DNA from: Oscillospiraceae bacterium
GTDB taxonomy: Bacteria; Bacillota; Clostridia; Oscillospirales; Oscillospiraceae
DNA length: 26,924 nt
Direction of reading: 5' to 3'
Assembly (NCBI GenBank): GCA_028705905.1
Contig: JAQWCP010000003.1
Location: forward strand, 1-26,924
Part shown: in pieces, positions 15,701 through 22,315 of the stretch
Numbering within the stretch: position 1 is the first letter of the stretch
Layout of the letters: every line of letters begins with the position of its first letter
Translations under genes and position numbers: made by a program
Notes under the pieces: generated by a model
Told to the model about the DNA's origin: nothing
Seen by the model: the letters and a program-made list of their open reading frames with translations, nothing else
The model's database searches: none

Positions 15701-17949
15701 TGAAGTATTACTCTGGGGGAGCGGAAACAGAAGCCCCGGCAGATGACCTCGTGAAGTTCTACATGACCAACCCGGCGCTAAGGCTTGTAAAAGCCAATGA
15801 TGATGATACGGTGTTTGAGATTGATGCCACGAGCAATGTGCAGTATGTTTTGAGCACAGGCGATGATAATGCTACCGGTACAACGCCCGATGCGCCGGTG
15901 AATACGCTGGCGAAGGCCTATCAGAATCTCGCCAGCGGCGGCGGTACCATCTATGTTATGAGCGCAATGACAATATCCGGCACGCAGTCCCTCTCCGGTA
16001 CTGTTTATGATAACGGTACGGCCTACACCATCACGGACGGCACGGTGAACATCGTGCGGTATGTCGGAAGCGCCCCGGCAAGCTACAAGGGCACGCTGTT
16101 CAGCATTGCCAGCGGCGGAACGCTGACCCTCTCCGACATCATCATAGACGGCAATCGTCAAATAGTAGTAGCGGCTCCGCTCATCTCCGTCAGCAGCGGC
16201 GGCAGGCTGAATATCACTGACGGCGCGGTACTGCGGAATAATAGAAACACCGAAAGTCGGGAAGTGGATTTTGGCGGCGGCGTGGGTGTAAAACCAGGTG
16301 GTATCGCGGTCATGACGGGCGGCACGATCACCGGAAACTACTCAACACGCGGTGGCGGTGTGACTGTTAACAGCAAGGGTGCGGGCCAAGAGCCCGGCTT
16401 CACCATGAACGGCGGCGTTATATCTGGGAATTTATCGCTATACGGCGGCGGCGTGGCTGTTTACGGCACATTCACCCTGACTGGCGACGGAAAGATAGCC
16501 GGAAACAAAGCCGCGGGAGAGACCACCGGCGACGGCAGCGGCGGCGGCGGCGTACATGTAGGTCAGAACAGTACGAACAGCACAGGCAATCCCCCTGTTT
16601 TTAACATGAGTGGCGGCACCGTCAGCAGCAATATCGCCCCGAATGGCGGCGGCGTGTATCTGTTCCATCCAAGCGCCCTGGCCAATATATCCGGCGGCCA
16701 AATCGAGGCAAACGTCTCCGATTACGGGAGCGCCGCCCAATGCGTCGCAAGCTCAGGACAGGTTCTCACCATCACAGGCGGCACAATTTCCGGCGAGGGA
16801 ACGGTGGATGGGAGTTGCATTAAAGCCCAATCCTGCACACTGAACATCAGTGGCTCACCCGCCATCAATAATGCGGTATATCTTACGGGGAGCGATCAAA
16901 TAATCAACGTCCCCGCTGAGTATACCGGTGCTCCCATCCCCGTCAACGGCGACGGTTTCCTCCCCGGGCGGGTCATCGCCACCTACGAGGGGAGCTTGCC
17001 GACAAGCGCCACACTCTTTACCGCCGACGGCTACACGATGGAAGCAGTCGGACAGGACGTCAGGATTGAAAGCGGCGTTCTCTCCGGCGCCGTAACAGCC
17101 GCGGGCGAAGGGATATCCCTCGGCGCGGGGCAGAGTAGAAGCGTTACCCTTGATCTTGCAGGCCTGTTCACAACGGGAGAAGCACTATATATCACGGGTG
17201 TCACAGCAAACGGTGCGGACGGCGTGACCGGTTTTGCCCTGCGGCCCTATGACGAGGTGCTGCAAAACCGGCGCAACTGGGGCTCGGCAGACTCCAATAC
17301 CAAGTTTGGCCTCTCGGCGGCGCTTACAGGCGGCGAAACCATGGATGCATATGCTGAAAGCGGCATGATCCCCCTCGGCGCCATGACGGCAAATGGCCAG
17401 CTTACCTTCACCGTATATAGCGCCAACACCATCACCCAAGGCGGTCCGGCCGGAACCTTCACTGTCGCCGTGTCGAACGGCACAACAAGCTGCGATGTTG
17501 AAGTAAGCGTAAATCGTCGTCCTGGCGGGATCCTGTCTGTCACCGTCCCGTTACAGGTCACCGGCGTCATGAACGTCGCAGGCGATTTCGACTTCCCCGG
17601 CACGGCGGAATACGCTATCCGCAACTACAGCACCGTGCCTGTGGCAGTAGAGAGCGTTGCCTGGGCGTGGAACACTGCGGGTACTGTAAACGCAACCACC
17701 ATGTTTGCGGACTATACGAAGCTTACCGGTATTGTCAAATTTGGCGGTCAGAGCTATAGGTTCAACGGAGCCGCACCTAATGCAGCCACCCCGACCATAA
17801 ACAATACCATCCGCGCCGCTAACGGCATCCTGCCCGGCGTGATGGAGCTGGGCTGGGGCATGGAGCTGGGCGAAAATAACTACATGAAGTCCATCGAACA
17901 GGCAAATGTGGCCACGATCACCTACACCATCGGCGCGGCCTCAAATTAA
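6766..17949 (+). CDS. Giant secreted beta-helix adhesin (3,727 aa)
   Basis: Domain order, with approximate residues: signal peptide 1-32 (hydrophobic core, ending SYAFA); BspA-like leucine-rich fragment 79-129; acidic Pro/Glu/Asp linker 142-355; beta-rich region 356-645; two GLUG modules at 649-975 and 978-1317 (AEQLAGLAVIVNGT, TFDGAGHT). Four beta-helix blocks follow at about 1340-1690, 1785-2180, 2260-2950 and 3020-3380, with about 35 repeats of the type GGxISGNTAxxGGGVY, like Chlamydia Pmp and pectate-lyase-type helices. The C-terminal module (3439-3727) resembles the 181-aa secreted protein downstream. There is no LPxTG motif, SLH domain or C-terminal membrane segment, so attachment must be indirect. 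The ATG at 6766 was chosen because the signal peptide starts there; an in-frame GTG at 6661 would add 35 residues. The role, adhesion or matrix, is inferred from architecture and from the upstream c-di-GMP riboswitch. Confidence 0.85.
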   Translation: MRNINSAAYNKFISCLLVIAMLFSMLPSYAFAAKTSEETYQIGESVYAELSENGELAVSGSGDTYDYSPETPAPWYAERTQILSVQIEDGITSIGDYLFYNCENLTGKLTLPTSLISIGEGAFSGNSFETAPKLRAIINEFNGAEVAISEDIYEITPDTEPITDPPAQPEAPEAVDPSNSYEVDPDTEIIEPDPVQDADSEEDGEQADLDEPLVNESDVEAPIADSSSEDGTPVEDTMLETQSASEPDEIIIEDAQTPLAGDFIDSGAEESELPSERSDDASVPADDADEPTEFVTEPSEMLPDESVEEPTDEPLDEAVNEEPPATPTDALNSAVPESIVSSPTVGTSSVPHEPVFITEQAIGANAFYAGQSGAFYCSDENGIFISVMEAAGYVRATGLVPVTYADEIGNDYDTLGLLTEYGLLLEDFCAPLQLPEGDALHVYTFTGWRVSIEVESTDVETPLTEEPAPDEVAVTEQTTALPQESVQYGAWSFAPYEETASRFSACFELTARPLSERTLEQEIDGQRISVTGKLPENAVLSAEAIALGEAEEIVSGHLASGARTTVHFAYDITILVDGVKYQPADYGESVRVRIENAPLPENGGSLSVLHVKDDDTAENLAVESATEAAVEFTADSFSPIIGYSLTTTVWDGTADTTWYDPNRTSFTITTAEQLAGLAVIVNGTYLNNANYVDANSDQFISAVSFSGKTVTLGADIVLNEGELTSSSRQWTPIGTATSTFSGTFDGAGHTISGLYINSTAGNQGLFGHVTAGTVQNLAVSGSVTSTGSYIAGVVGWLASPSHIRNCSYAGSVSGSGYVGGVAGIIVSSSSDVKNCYNSASVSGNDSVGGIAAQTWGGTVSNSYNIGSVTCSGLVKGGVVGNNTGTTSYSYFLKTDMINAELNATNANGGQTSLGCFTGSDGELTKNEYHNNTNLAYGTNLLEALNGWVYAQNNTKFWMWRIVPGENGGYPVLSDAAYSPGSWVYSGNYDTRWYHSAATGATSFAIETPEQLAGLAHIVNGTAYRTSYSNGVHKPTTTAIPQDTFVGKTITLGADIVLNDGDISRQWTPIGEYATDSSNVFSGTFDGAGHTVSGLYIDSAATNNRGLFGYVSAGTVRTLTVRGDVIGRTNVGIITGTNTGSIINCASSGNVTGVGAADGVGVHVAGIAGSNSTDGAIINCFSTANATGHAGVGGIAGLNYQSTIRNCYSTGIPTSSIAAEKGGIVGVNNNSVIEACYFLKAGVNSSLKLRGYDVGSVAVSYSGYFTSNVGTLFDTTTFGTNLLAALNAWVDEQDDDTLMHWATLSGQNSGYPVFVNLAPKPGFEGDEIYYKDGDYYPTEADALAETNALGPFSTMQELLDGIDKDVIIHMMSGYTVSGTETINGGSVYAVTLLRHGTYTADSLVTVSAGADLTLANITLDGGAVWTGAVDATLGRGTVNSGVTAATSLVVVSGSLTLDNGATVQNNDNQTSNGGGLTGAAGSSIRITGGSVYNCVTKVEPNGAAYTGNDGGGISSSGAVAIEAGKLSGNYGTHGGGIYCYTSTNMTGGEISGNKAAYGGGLNVGNVHLDGGEVKGNSALLNGGGIVLGGNSRIAGCKITGNKAQTGGGIYTWYPMSLEITGGEISNNIATYGSGIQFIPSSDTSTPAIAISGGSILNNTIHIKDSTKVTLTVTGGTVESITGGAPTNGTANGNAPVYLNTITLSGVNAQTAVTQITQNLSYPYGCGDAYTDAEGKLYFWMPLKNDKDANTVTSWVHTVDTHYSGAITPTADNLATETFTANHVYVNGSLTTGNNDGSSAANAYRSFATALTKAETFAGTSGSATIVVCGPTEISEKQTIAANILITSVVGGTDYRKGTSNATTPNAGAKLMRVNEYKGYLLEVTGTLTLSNLTVDGGAVWVDGKAFTVNADGLAVISANTGIEATAALLHNTASGQLTVQAGTVLENNHNKNGANGGGAIYDEAETDVSRLVFMTGGVIRNNAATANSYSNTAGKGGAIYTKGSVYLVDGELSGNVAQYHGGGIFIINEGNIETQLWMQGGAVSGNAVLHQEADHGGGAGVCVAGGSDGQRAHMFMEGGVISGNHSNGNGGGLRVFATAHRMDMFGGEISGNTAKLTGSAIQLNGRLDYYGGTISGADSGDGSCIHTDKHGTNGSVLTIKPGAVVDIRGEIHLGECTTTSNQTLPISVESSFTVSPDAGRLLLDISTLASGTELVKYISATALDTNAKINAEALKFRLISGGWALAKGGGDTANSLVLASGADGIYLNGQNGSDDNNGSTPLLAVKTVAKAQGLALAGKPIYICGQVDIIGEQTLTGGYTYLRYAKPTNQAEWPESYTGVLFRAAGSGAALTVADTIIDGNRYSVTAQDSIIEVAMDATLNIRPGAQLVNNNNDGTLEGGSSDGTSVTYTNGCGGAVTLDGHMYMTGGRISGNTAGWSGGGVYVLPESTLELSGGEISGNTAAVWEKDANGTNVFTGFGGGVYSLGTVIMSGGSVSGNALEYPGWYGTGSGAGVHIAEGGDMTMSGGRVSKNRTMQYGAGVSVWNDARFELIGGSISANSSVNSGGGVYTRTSSASRSAGLFSMTGGTISGNTATASGGGVSCQGTVRLAGTSLITNNTADSGGGVFTNGGNVTMEGGEISGNTATKSGGGVYTHTVGTFTLLGGTISDNTATISGGGVFSNASFALSGGTISGNTAYEGGGVYSSATFTMTGGEISGNISQKTGGGILLSSGSNFTLNAGRISNNRAIGISDGRYGQGGGIFGWGTITITGGEISGNWAKLDGGGVTAVYTMSVTGGIISGNTTPGYGGGICGIANASLTIAGETLITGNTAGSGGGVSANYNSKIFISGGRISGNTADRGGGALATMIGSITISGGEVSGNTATLGGGVCGVITSGSESPFHTIIISGGSIINNTATTAGNSIYNPKELTLSGSPLIQGDVHLVHDGSAKVDVSGGGFLPAAPIQITRPGAVAGAVIVKYYSGGAETEAPADDLVKFYMTNPALRLVKANDDDTVFEIDATSNVQYVLSTGDDNATGTTPDAPVNTLAKAYQNLASGGGTIYVMSAMTISGTQSLSGTVYDNGTAYTITDGTVNIVRYVGSAPASYKGTLFSIASGGTLTLSDIIIDGNRQIVVAAPLISVSSGGRLNITDGAVLRNNRNTESREVDFGGGVGVKPGGIAVMTGGTITGNYSTRGGGVTVNSKGAGQEPGFTMNGGVISGNLSLYGGGVAVYGTFTLTGDGKIAGNKAAGETTGDGSGGGGVHVGQNSTNSTGNPPVFNMSGGTVSSNIAPNGGGVYLFHPSALANISGGQIEANVSDYGSAAQCVASSGQVLTITGGTISGEGTVDGSCIKAQSCTLNISGSPAINNAVYLTGSDQIINVPAEYTGAPIPVNGDGFLPGRVIATYEGSLPTSATLFTADGYTMEAVGQDVRIESGVLSGAVTAAGEGISLGAGQSRSVTLDLAGLFTTGEALYITGVTANGADGVTGFALRPYDEVLQNRRNWGSADSNTKFGLSAALTGGETMDAYAESGMIPLGAMTANGQLTFTVYSANTITQGGPAGTFTVAVSNGTTSCDVEVSVNRRPGGILSVTVPLQVTGVMNVAGDFDFPGTAEYAIRNYSTVPVAVESVAWAWNTAGTVNATTMFADYTKLTGIVKFGGQSYRFNGAAPNAATPTINNTIRAANGILPGVMELGWGMELGENNYMKSIEQANVATITYTIGAASN
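14450..15560 (+). repeat. Tandem imperfect DNA repeats encoding beta-helix rungs
   Basis: Imperfect repeats of roughly 60-75 bp, each containing a GGCGGCGGC core and a variant of GGCGAGATATCCGGCAAC, run through the third beta-helix block of the adhesin. Similar but less dense repeats occur at 11300-11700, 12650-13200 and 16260-16750. They are coding repeats. Their high local identity would allow slippage or recombination that adds or removes whole rungs in frame. Confidence 0.7.
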
Positions 17950-17963
17950 AGGGGGGATGAAAA

Positions 17964-18503
17964 TTGAACGAAACGAAAAAGAAGAAAAAAACCACGGCGC
18001 TTATCATTATTCTTGCGCTGGTCATTGTCGCCCTTGTCGGGCTGGTGCTCTGGCTGACATTGGGCGGGGGTGCGGAGAAGCGCAATTCCGGCGGTACACT
18101 CATCTCCTTTGATGATTCCGCTCAGTCCGGCCACCTGCCGGGTAAAAGCGATGAAGAGATCCAAGCAGAGCTCAATCGAATCGTTGAGGAGGGCATGTTC
18201 AACATCTCCATCGCCTCCCAGGTCTACTTCCCCGATGGAAAGAGCGACGGGGCCGCAAACATTGAAAATATCGAGGCAAACCACTACCACATGCAGGTCT
18301 CCATTACACTGGACGATACCGGAGAACTCATATATGAATCCGGCGCGCTGAAGCCCGGGCAGTTTATCGAGAACATCAAGCTGCAAAAGGCGCTCTCCGC
18401 CGGTACATATAACGCCACGGCGACCTTTAGCGCACTGGACCAGGAAACACTTGAAACGGCCGGACAAGCCGCTGCAAAGATCACTGTTGTGATTGAAAGC
18501 TGA
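17964..18503 (+). CDS. Single-pass membrane protein with extracellular domain, copy 1 (179 aa)
   Basis: A lysine-rich cytoplasmic start (MNETKKKKKTT) precedes one membrane segment (ALIIILALVIVALVGLVLWL, residues about 12-31). An outside domain of about 145 residues contains the motif DEEIQAELNRIVEEGMFNIS and ends in beta-strand-rich sequence (AGTYNATATFSALD, AAKITVVIE) suggestive of an Ig-like fold. It is paralogous to the protein encoded at 19339. The TTG start at 17964 has GGGGGG 7 nt upstream and lies 14 nt after the adhesin stop; an out-of-frame ATG at 17957 gives only a short frame. The family is not named by me. Position between the adhesin and the secreted subunit suggests a membrane tether or assembly factor for surface export. 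Confidence 0.8.
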   Translation: MNETKKKKKTTALIIILALVIVALVGLVLWLTLGGGAEKRNSGGTLISFDDSAQSGHLPGKSDEEIQAELNRIVEEGMFNISIASQVYFPDGKSDGAANIENIEANHYHMQVSITLDDTGELIYESGALKPGQFIENIKLQKALSAGTYNATATFSALDQETLETAGQAAAKITVVIES

Positions 18504-18688
18504 TCTTGCAGACGTGATCTTTGCAGAAGGAGTGATGTGTATGAAAAGATGAGATACACGGCGCACGGCCATAAGGCGCACCGTGGCGGCGCACCACGCA
18601 AAAGGAAGCCTCCGTAGCAGGCCATGAAGCAACCCGCAGCAACCCATAAGACGTCCATAAAAATTATATTTATAAAGGAGAATATACC

Positions 18689-19234
18689 ATGAAAAAGCTT
18701 ACATCCCTTCTGCTCGTCCTCGTACTTGCCTTCTCGTTCAGCATGACCGCTTTTGCGGCGGATGAAGGCGAAAGCGCTACTGGAACAGCTAACTTTGCCA
18801 ACAATGAGACAAGCACAGATGTCAAAATCATTGTCAGCACAGAGGCTTCTGCCAATCTTTCTGCGACAGTGCCGCTTACGGTTACCCTCGCCGTTAAGAA
18901 CGATAGATCTGTCGTTGCCCCCACAAACTATGCCATCTCAAACACCGGCGCTGTTGCAGTAAAGGTTACCAATGTAAAAGTTGCAGGCGCCGCCGGCTAC
19001 ACTTTTGTTAGCCCGCTTGCTGCAGAGAAGCAGATGGATCTGGCTCTGAACGCAATTAACCTTGAAGACCATGACGAAGCAACCGGCGCAACAGTTACCG
19101 GTACAACGTGGAATGTCGCGGCGGGCGGTAGCCTGAATCTCACCTTTGCCGGAAGTGTATGGGCGGATGACATCAGTTCTGCCAAACAGGTATTCACCAT
19201 TACTTATACCATCGCAGCCGGTACGCACGCATAA
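18689..19234 (+). CDS. Secreted 181-aa subunit resembling the adhesin C-terminus
   Basis: A signal peptide (MKKLTSLLLVLVLAFSFSMT, cleavage likely after TAFA at about residue 24) precedes a threonine- and alanine-rich beta-sandwich-like domain. Segments ATVPLTVTLAVKN, TNYAISNTGAVAVKVTNVKV and FTITYTIAAG correspond in order to VTVPLQVTGVM, AEYAIRNYSTVPVAVESVAW and ATITYTIGAA at the adhesin's C-terminus. It has no anchor, no cysteines and no catalytic motif, so it is likely structural. AAAGGAG lies about 8 nt upstream of the ATG. A GC-rich hairpin follows the gene, as is common after abundantly expressed subunits. It may be a repeating fibre or matrix subunit that docks with the adhesin; this is inference. 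Confidence 0.8.
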   Translation: MKKLTSLLLVLVLAFSFSMTAFAADEGESATGTANFANNETSTDVKIIVSTEASANLSATVPLTVTLAVKNDRSVVAPTNYAISNTGAVAVKVTNVKVAGAAGYTFVSPLAAEKQMDLALNAINLEDHDEATGATVTGTTWNVAAGGSLNLTFAGSVWADDISSAKQVFTITYTIAAGTHA

Positions 19235-19274
19235 CTCTCTCCCTAAATTTGCACACAGCATAGAAACGCTATTT

Positions 19275-19315
19275 CTCCCACCTGCCGGGGCTTTTGCCCC
19301 GGCGGGGTGCGGGAG
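19275..19315 (+). terminator. GC-rich hairpin after the secreted subunit
   Basis: A perfect 8-bp stem GCCGGGGC-TTTT-GCCCCGGC (19284-19303) is extended by outer CTCCC/GGGAG pairing. It is followed by GAAAAC, not a U-tract, so it is unlikely to be a full intrinsic terminator. It may protect the 3' end of a processed transcript or cause partial termination, giving more of the secreted subunit than of the downstream genes. Confidence 0.45.
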
Positions 19316-19338
19316 GAAAACCCGAAAGGAGCCGCATC

Positions 19339-19866
19339 ATGGCACAGGAAACGACACAAAAAAAGAACAGGTTTTTTCTGCTTATCATTATTCTGCTGTT
19401 GGCGGTTGTCGCCCTGCTGCTTTTATTGCTTCTGCGTCCGAATAGCGCAGAGAATCAGACTCCGGCCATGCGCAACGCAAATGCCACCCTCGGCCAGTAC
19501 GAGGGGAAAACAGATGAGGAGATTCAGGCGGAGCTCAACCGCATTGTGGAGGAAGGGATGTTTAACATCTCTATCAATCCCGAAATCACCTTGGAGAACG
19601 GCGAATCCGATGCCGAACTCCGTATTGAGAATGTGCCGGGCAACCGGTATCTTATGAGTGTGGAAATAACCCTCGACGACACCGGCGAGGTGCTCTATAG
19701 ATCGGGGCTTATCGAGCCTAATTATCATATCCAATCCGCCCCGCTGGATAAAAAACTGGCGGCGGGCACCTACAACGCAACGGCGGTCTTTACCGCCCAC
19801 GATCCGGATACCGAGGCCGATGCAGGCACCGCCGGAGCGAAGATCATCATAACGGTAGAAAATTAA
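19339..19866 (+). CDS. Single-pass membrane protein with extracellular domain, copy 2 (175 aa)
   Basis: Built like the 179-aa protein at 17964. A short basic start (MAQETTQKKNR) precedes one strongly hydrophobic segment (FFLLIIILLLAVVALLLLLL, residues about 12-31). The outside domain shares DEEIQAELNRIVEEGMFNIS, VEITLDDTGEVLYRSG and AAGTYNATAVFTAHD with its paralogue. The two copies differ most in the linker after the membrane segment. I chose the ATG at 19339 with AAAGGAG about 8 nt upstream; an upstream in-frame ATG falls in the hairpin. The pair brackets the secreted subunit gene, as expected if each copy serves a different partner (for example adhesin versus InlB-repeat protein). Function unknown; topology prediction is confident. 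Confidence 0.8.
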   Translation: MAQETTQKKNRFFLLIIILLLAVVALLLLLLLRPNSAENQTPAMRNANATLGQYEGKTDEEIQAELNRIVEEGMFNISINPEITLENGESDAELRIENVPGNRYLMSVEITLDDTGEVLYRSGLIEPNYHIQSAPLDKKLAAGTYNATAVFTAHDPDTEADAGTAGAKIIITVEN

Positions 19867-19885
19867 GGCGAGGAGGCCGGAGAAA

Positions 19886-21976
19886 ATGAAACGACTGATC
19901 AAACATGCGGCGCCGCTTCTGCTCTGCGTCCTGCTGCTTGTGGGCACGGCGCTTCCGGCCTTCGCCGCTGGAAATGAGTTTAGCACCGATGTGTACCTCC
20001 AAAGCGGACCGAAAATAACCGGTGTGACAGAGGACTTTAGCCTTACGCCCAGTGGCAACAAAACGCTGACTGTCATAACCGAGGGCGGCGGGCTGACCTA
20101 TGCTTGGGAAATCAGCACGGACGGCGGCACAACATGGAATACCCCGTCAGGCGCATCTGACAGTGCAAGCTATGACATCACGAACGCACAAAAAAACGAC
20201 CCTGAAACAACGCCCTACCTCTACCGTATCACCGTCACGGATAGCCTCGGTCAGAGCGCATCGGAGATCGTGCGTGTGCTGGTACATGACGATTATGCGT
20301 ATGCCACCAAGACCGACAGCGCAAACGGCGTTACGGTCACAGGCTTTTTGCACAAGACCGCCAGACTCGTGGTAGAACTCGTGCAGACGGAAACAACAGC
20401 TTCCGATTTGCAGAATATGATACGTCCGGGCTTCGCCCCACTTGCGGCTTATGAGGTCTACCTGCGTGCGGATGACGGCGTGGTGCTCCCCGCCTACATT
20501 GGGAGGCTGGATATCACCTTCATCATTGGCGCTTCATATAACGGCAATGTGCTGAATATATACCACAAAAATGCTTCCGGCGTTATCGCAACCCTTACAG
20601 GAACAGTGACCGACGGAAAACTGCCGGTTGTGACAAACGAGTTGAGCCCCTTCCTCATCGAGGTGGATGCAGCCACGGTCAGGTCCATCGTCGTAACAAG
20701 CGGCGCAGGCGGCGATGTATTTCCCGCCGGAACGGTGTATGTGCCAACTGGCGGAGATAAGGCCTTTGCCTTTACGCCCCACACGGGCTATGTACTGGAT
20801 ACTGTTAAGGTGGACGGCAGCACCGTCAGCGTATCCGGCAACCGCTACACATTGACGAATATTCAGGCGGATCACACGCTTCACGCCACCTTCAAGCGTC
20901 CCTCCGGCGGTGGCGGTGGAGACGATCCCACGACCTATACCATTACGATTCCGGCGACGGCACACGGCCGCACCTCACCTACGGGAAAGGTAACGGCGGA
21001 GCATGGCCAAAGCCTGACGATCTATTTCTATCCCGATACAGGCTACGAGTTGGACAAGGTTTTGATGAACGGCACGGAGGTATCCGCCGGCAGCAATTCC
21101 TATACCTTTACCGTAACCGGCAGCGCGACAGTCAAGGTCACTTTCAAGCTGAAAACGGTGACACCGCCTGTTGTGACAAGAACCGTCACGGCGACCGCCG
21201 GCAATGGCGGAAAAATATCGCCAGCAGGAACAACGACCGTGAAAGACGGCGGTGACCTCTATGTGTATTTCATTCCAAGTGATGGCTATATCGTGAATAC
21301 AGTAACGGTGGACGGCGTTCGCGTGGATGCACAAACATTCTGGCACTTTATCAGCATCCGCACCGACCATGCTATCCATGTCACCTTCAAGGCAAAACCC
21401 GCTGCACCGCCAGACATCGGCACGACCGATCCTGGCGGCGCCGATCCTGGGCAACCTGGCCCCGGCGGGACGGATCCGGGAAGTCAGCATGGCGGAACAA
21501 CAGAGCCAGGCGGGACGGAGCCGGGGCCGGGAGGCGATCCTGCCGCAGAGCATGTGACGATCACCATAGATGTGGATGGGGAGCACGGCGGCGTCAGCCC
21601 ATCGGGTGAGGTTACCGTGGAAAAGGGCGGCAGCCAGACCATCTATTTCTACCCCGATGAAGGCTATGCGGTGGATAAGGTCATCATAAACGGCGAGGAG
21701 GTAGACGCAAGCTCCGGCAGCTATACCGTGGAAAATATTGAGGGCGATATCGAGGTCAGCGTCACCTTTAAACCAATTGACGGTATGGCCGGCAGCTGCG
21801 CCTGCGCGATTTGCGACTTCTGGCGGCTTGTTTTCCCGAAGCTCGGCTGTGCCTGCCCGTGGTGCTGGCTTGTGCCGCTGCTGATTGCTTTGGCGGTTGG
21901 CGGATTTATACTCTACCACAGTCTAAAAAAGAAAAAGGTTCGGGAAAACACAGCCCAGCCGCTTGGAAAGCAATAA
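19886..21976 (+). CDS. Membrane-anchored InlB-repeat surface protein with paired CxCxxC motif (696 aa)
   Basis: Order of parts: signal peptide (residues 1-27, ending PAFAA); an Ig-like domain (about 50-135; GLTYAWEISTDGGTTW); a beta-rich region (about 140-265); then four InlB B-repeat-like domains of about 70 residues (VVTSGAGG..., TITIPATAHGRTSPTGKVT, TVTATAGNGGKISPAG, and, after a Pro/Gly spacer at about 505-550, ITIDVDGEHGGVSPSG). Two cysteine clusters follow (C638, C640, C643 and C655, C657, C660), then a membrane helix (662-680) and a KKKKVR tail. The repeats are known from bacterial cell-surface proteins. There is no LPxTG. The ATG at 19886 has GAGGAGGCCGGAG just upstream. It is the only clearly anchored large protein in the operon and could hold the others at the membrane. 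The cysteine arrangement is not one I recognise. Confidence 0.8.
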   Translation: MKRLIKHAAPLLLCVLLLVGTALPAFAAGNEFSTDVYLQSGPKITGVTEDFSLTPSGNKTLTVITEGGGLTYAWEISTDGGTTWNTPSGASDSASYDITNAQKNDPETTPYLYRITVTDSLGQSASEIVRVLVHDDYAYATKTDSANGVTVTGFLHKTARLVVELVQTETTASDLQNMIRPGFAPLAAYEVYLRADDGVVLPAYIGRLDITFIIGASYNGNVLNIYHKNASGVIATLTGTVTDGKLPVVTNELSPFLIEVDAATVRSIVVTSGAGGDVFPAGTVYVPTGGDKAFAFTPHTGYVLDTVKVDGSTVSVSGNRYTLTNIQADHTLHATFKRPSGGGGGDDPTTYTITIPATAHGRTSPTGKVTAEHGQSLTIYFYPDTGYELDKVLMNGTEVSAGSNSYTFTVTGSATVKVTFKLKTVTPPVVTRTVTATAGNGGKISPAGTTTVKDGGDLYVYFIPSDGYIVNTVTVDGVRVDAQTFWHFISIRTDHAIHVTFKAKPAAPPDIGTTDPGGADPGQPGPGGTDPGSQHGGTTEPGGTEPGPGGDPAAEHVTITIDVDGEHGGVSPSGEVTVEKGGSQTIYFYPDEGYAVDKVIINGEEVDASSGSYTVENIEGDIEVSVTFKPIDGMAGSCACAICDFWRLVFPKLGCACPWCWLVPLLIALAVGGFILYHSLKKKKVRENTAQPLGKQ

Positions 21977-22075
21977 GGAAAAATGGGCGATGGGCGGAGA
22001 AGGCTGTGGATTGAGCTTCTTCGCCCGTGTTGCGAAAAGAGCAAAAAGGAAATTGAATTGGAGGCGGGCCCATAT

Positions 22076-22315
22076 ATGAGAGAACATAAAATTGCGGGAA
22101 TCACCGCATGGATTGATGTGGATGCAACAAAGGCGCTCTATCTGGGCCTGCCTGCTGTTTCCGCTGAAACGAATGCCGGCGATAATTATCTGCAAAACAT
22201 CAAAAAACGCGCCGCCTCCGTTTATCCATATTTTGAGGCGCTCGGCGTTGATCCAACCAAGCTCACGGAACTGTTGGTTTCAGAGGGACCCGTACCTGCA
22301 GGCGGTGTGGTATGA
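22076..22315 (+). CDS. Hypothetical protein, possible 5' part of a frameshifted gene (79 aa)
   Basis: A soluble 79-residue protein, beginning MREHKIAGITAWIDVDATKA, has no signal peptide or recognisable domain. A GGAGG lies about 11 nt before the ATG at 22076. It ends with GGVV at a TGA, and its last 11 nt overlap the next frame, which continues in coding-like sequence with no good ribosome site. The two pieces together (about 160 residues) would make a plausible single protein, so either a frameshift mutation, a sequencing error or a coupled two-gene arrangement is possible. It is located between the surface genes and the c-di-GMP enzyme. Function unknown. Confidence 0.5.
   Translation: MREHKIAGITAWIDVDATKALYLGLPAVSAETNAGDNYLQNIKKRAASVYPYFEALGVDPTKLTELLVSEGPVPAGGVV

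Noticed and set aside
17080..17949. Sortase or other wall-anchor signal at the adhesin C-terminus
   Set aside because: No LPxTG-like motif, hydrophobic segment or basic tail is present; the protein ends in a beta-rich sequence.
20975..21919. Minus-strand open frame of 314 codons
   Set aside because: Antisense to the InlB-repeat protein, rich in Arg, Ala and Cys with no recognisable motif.
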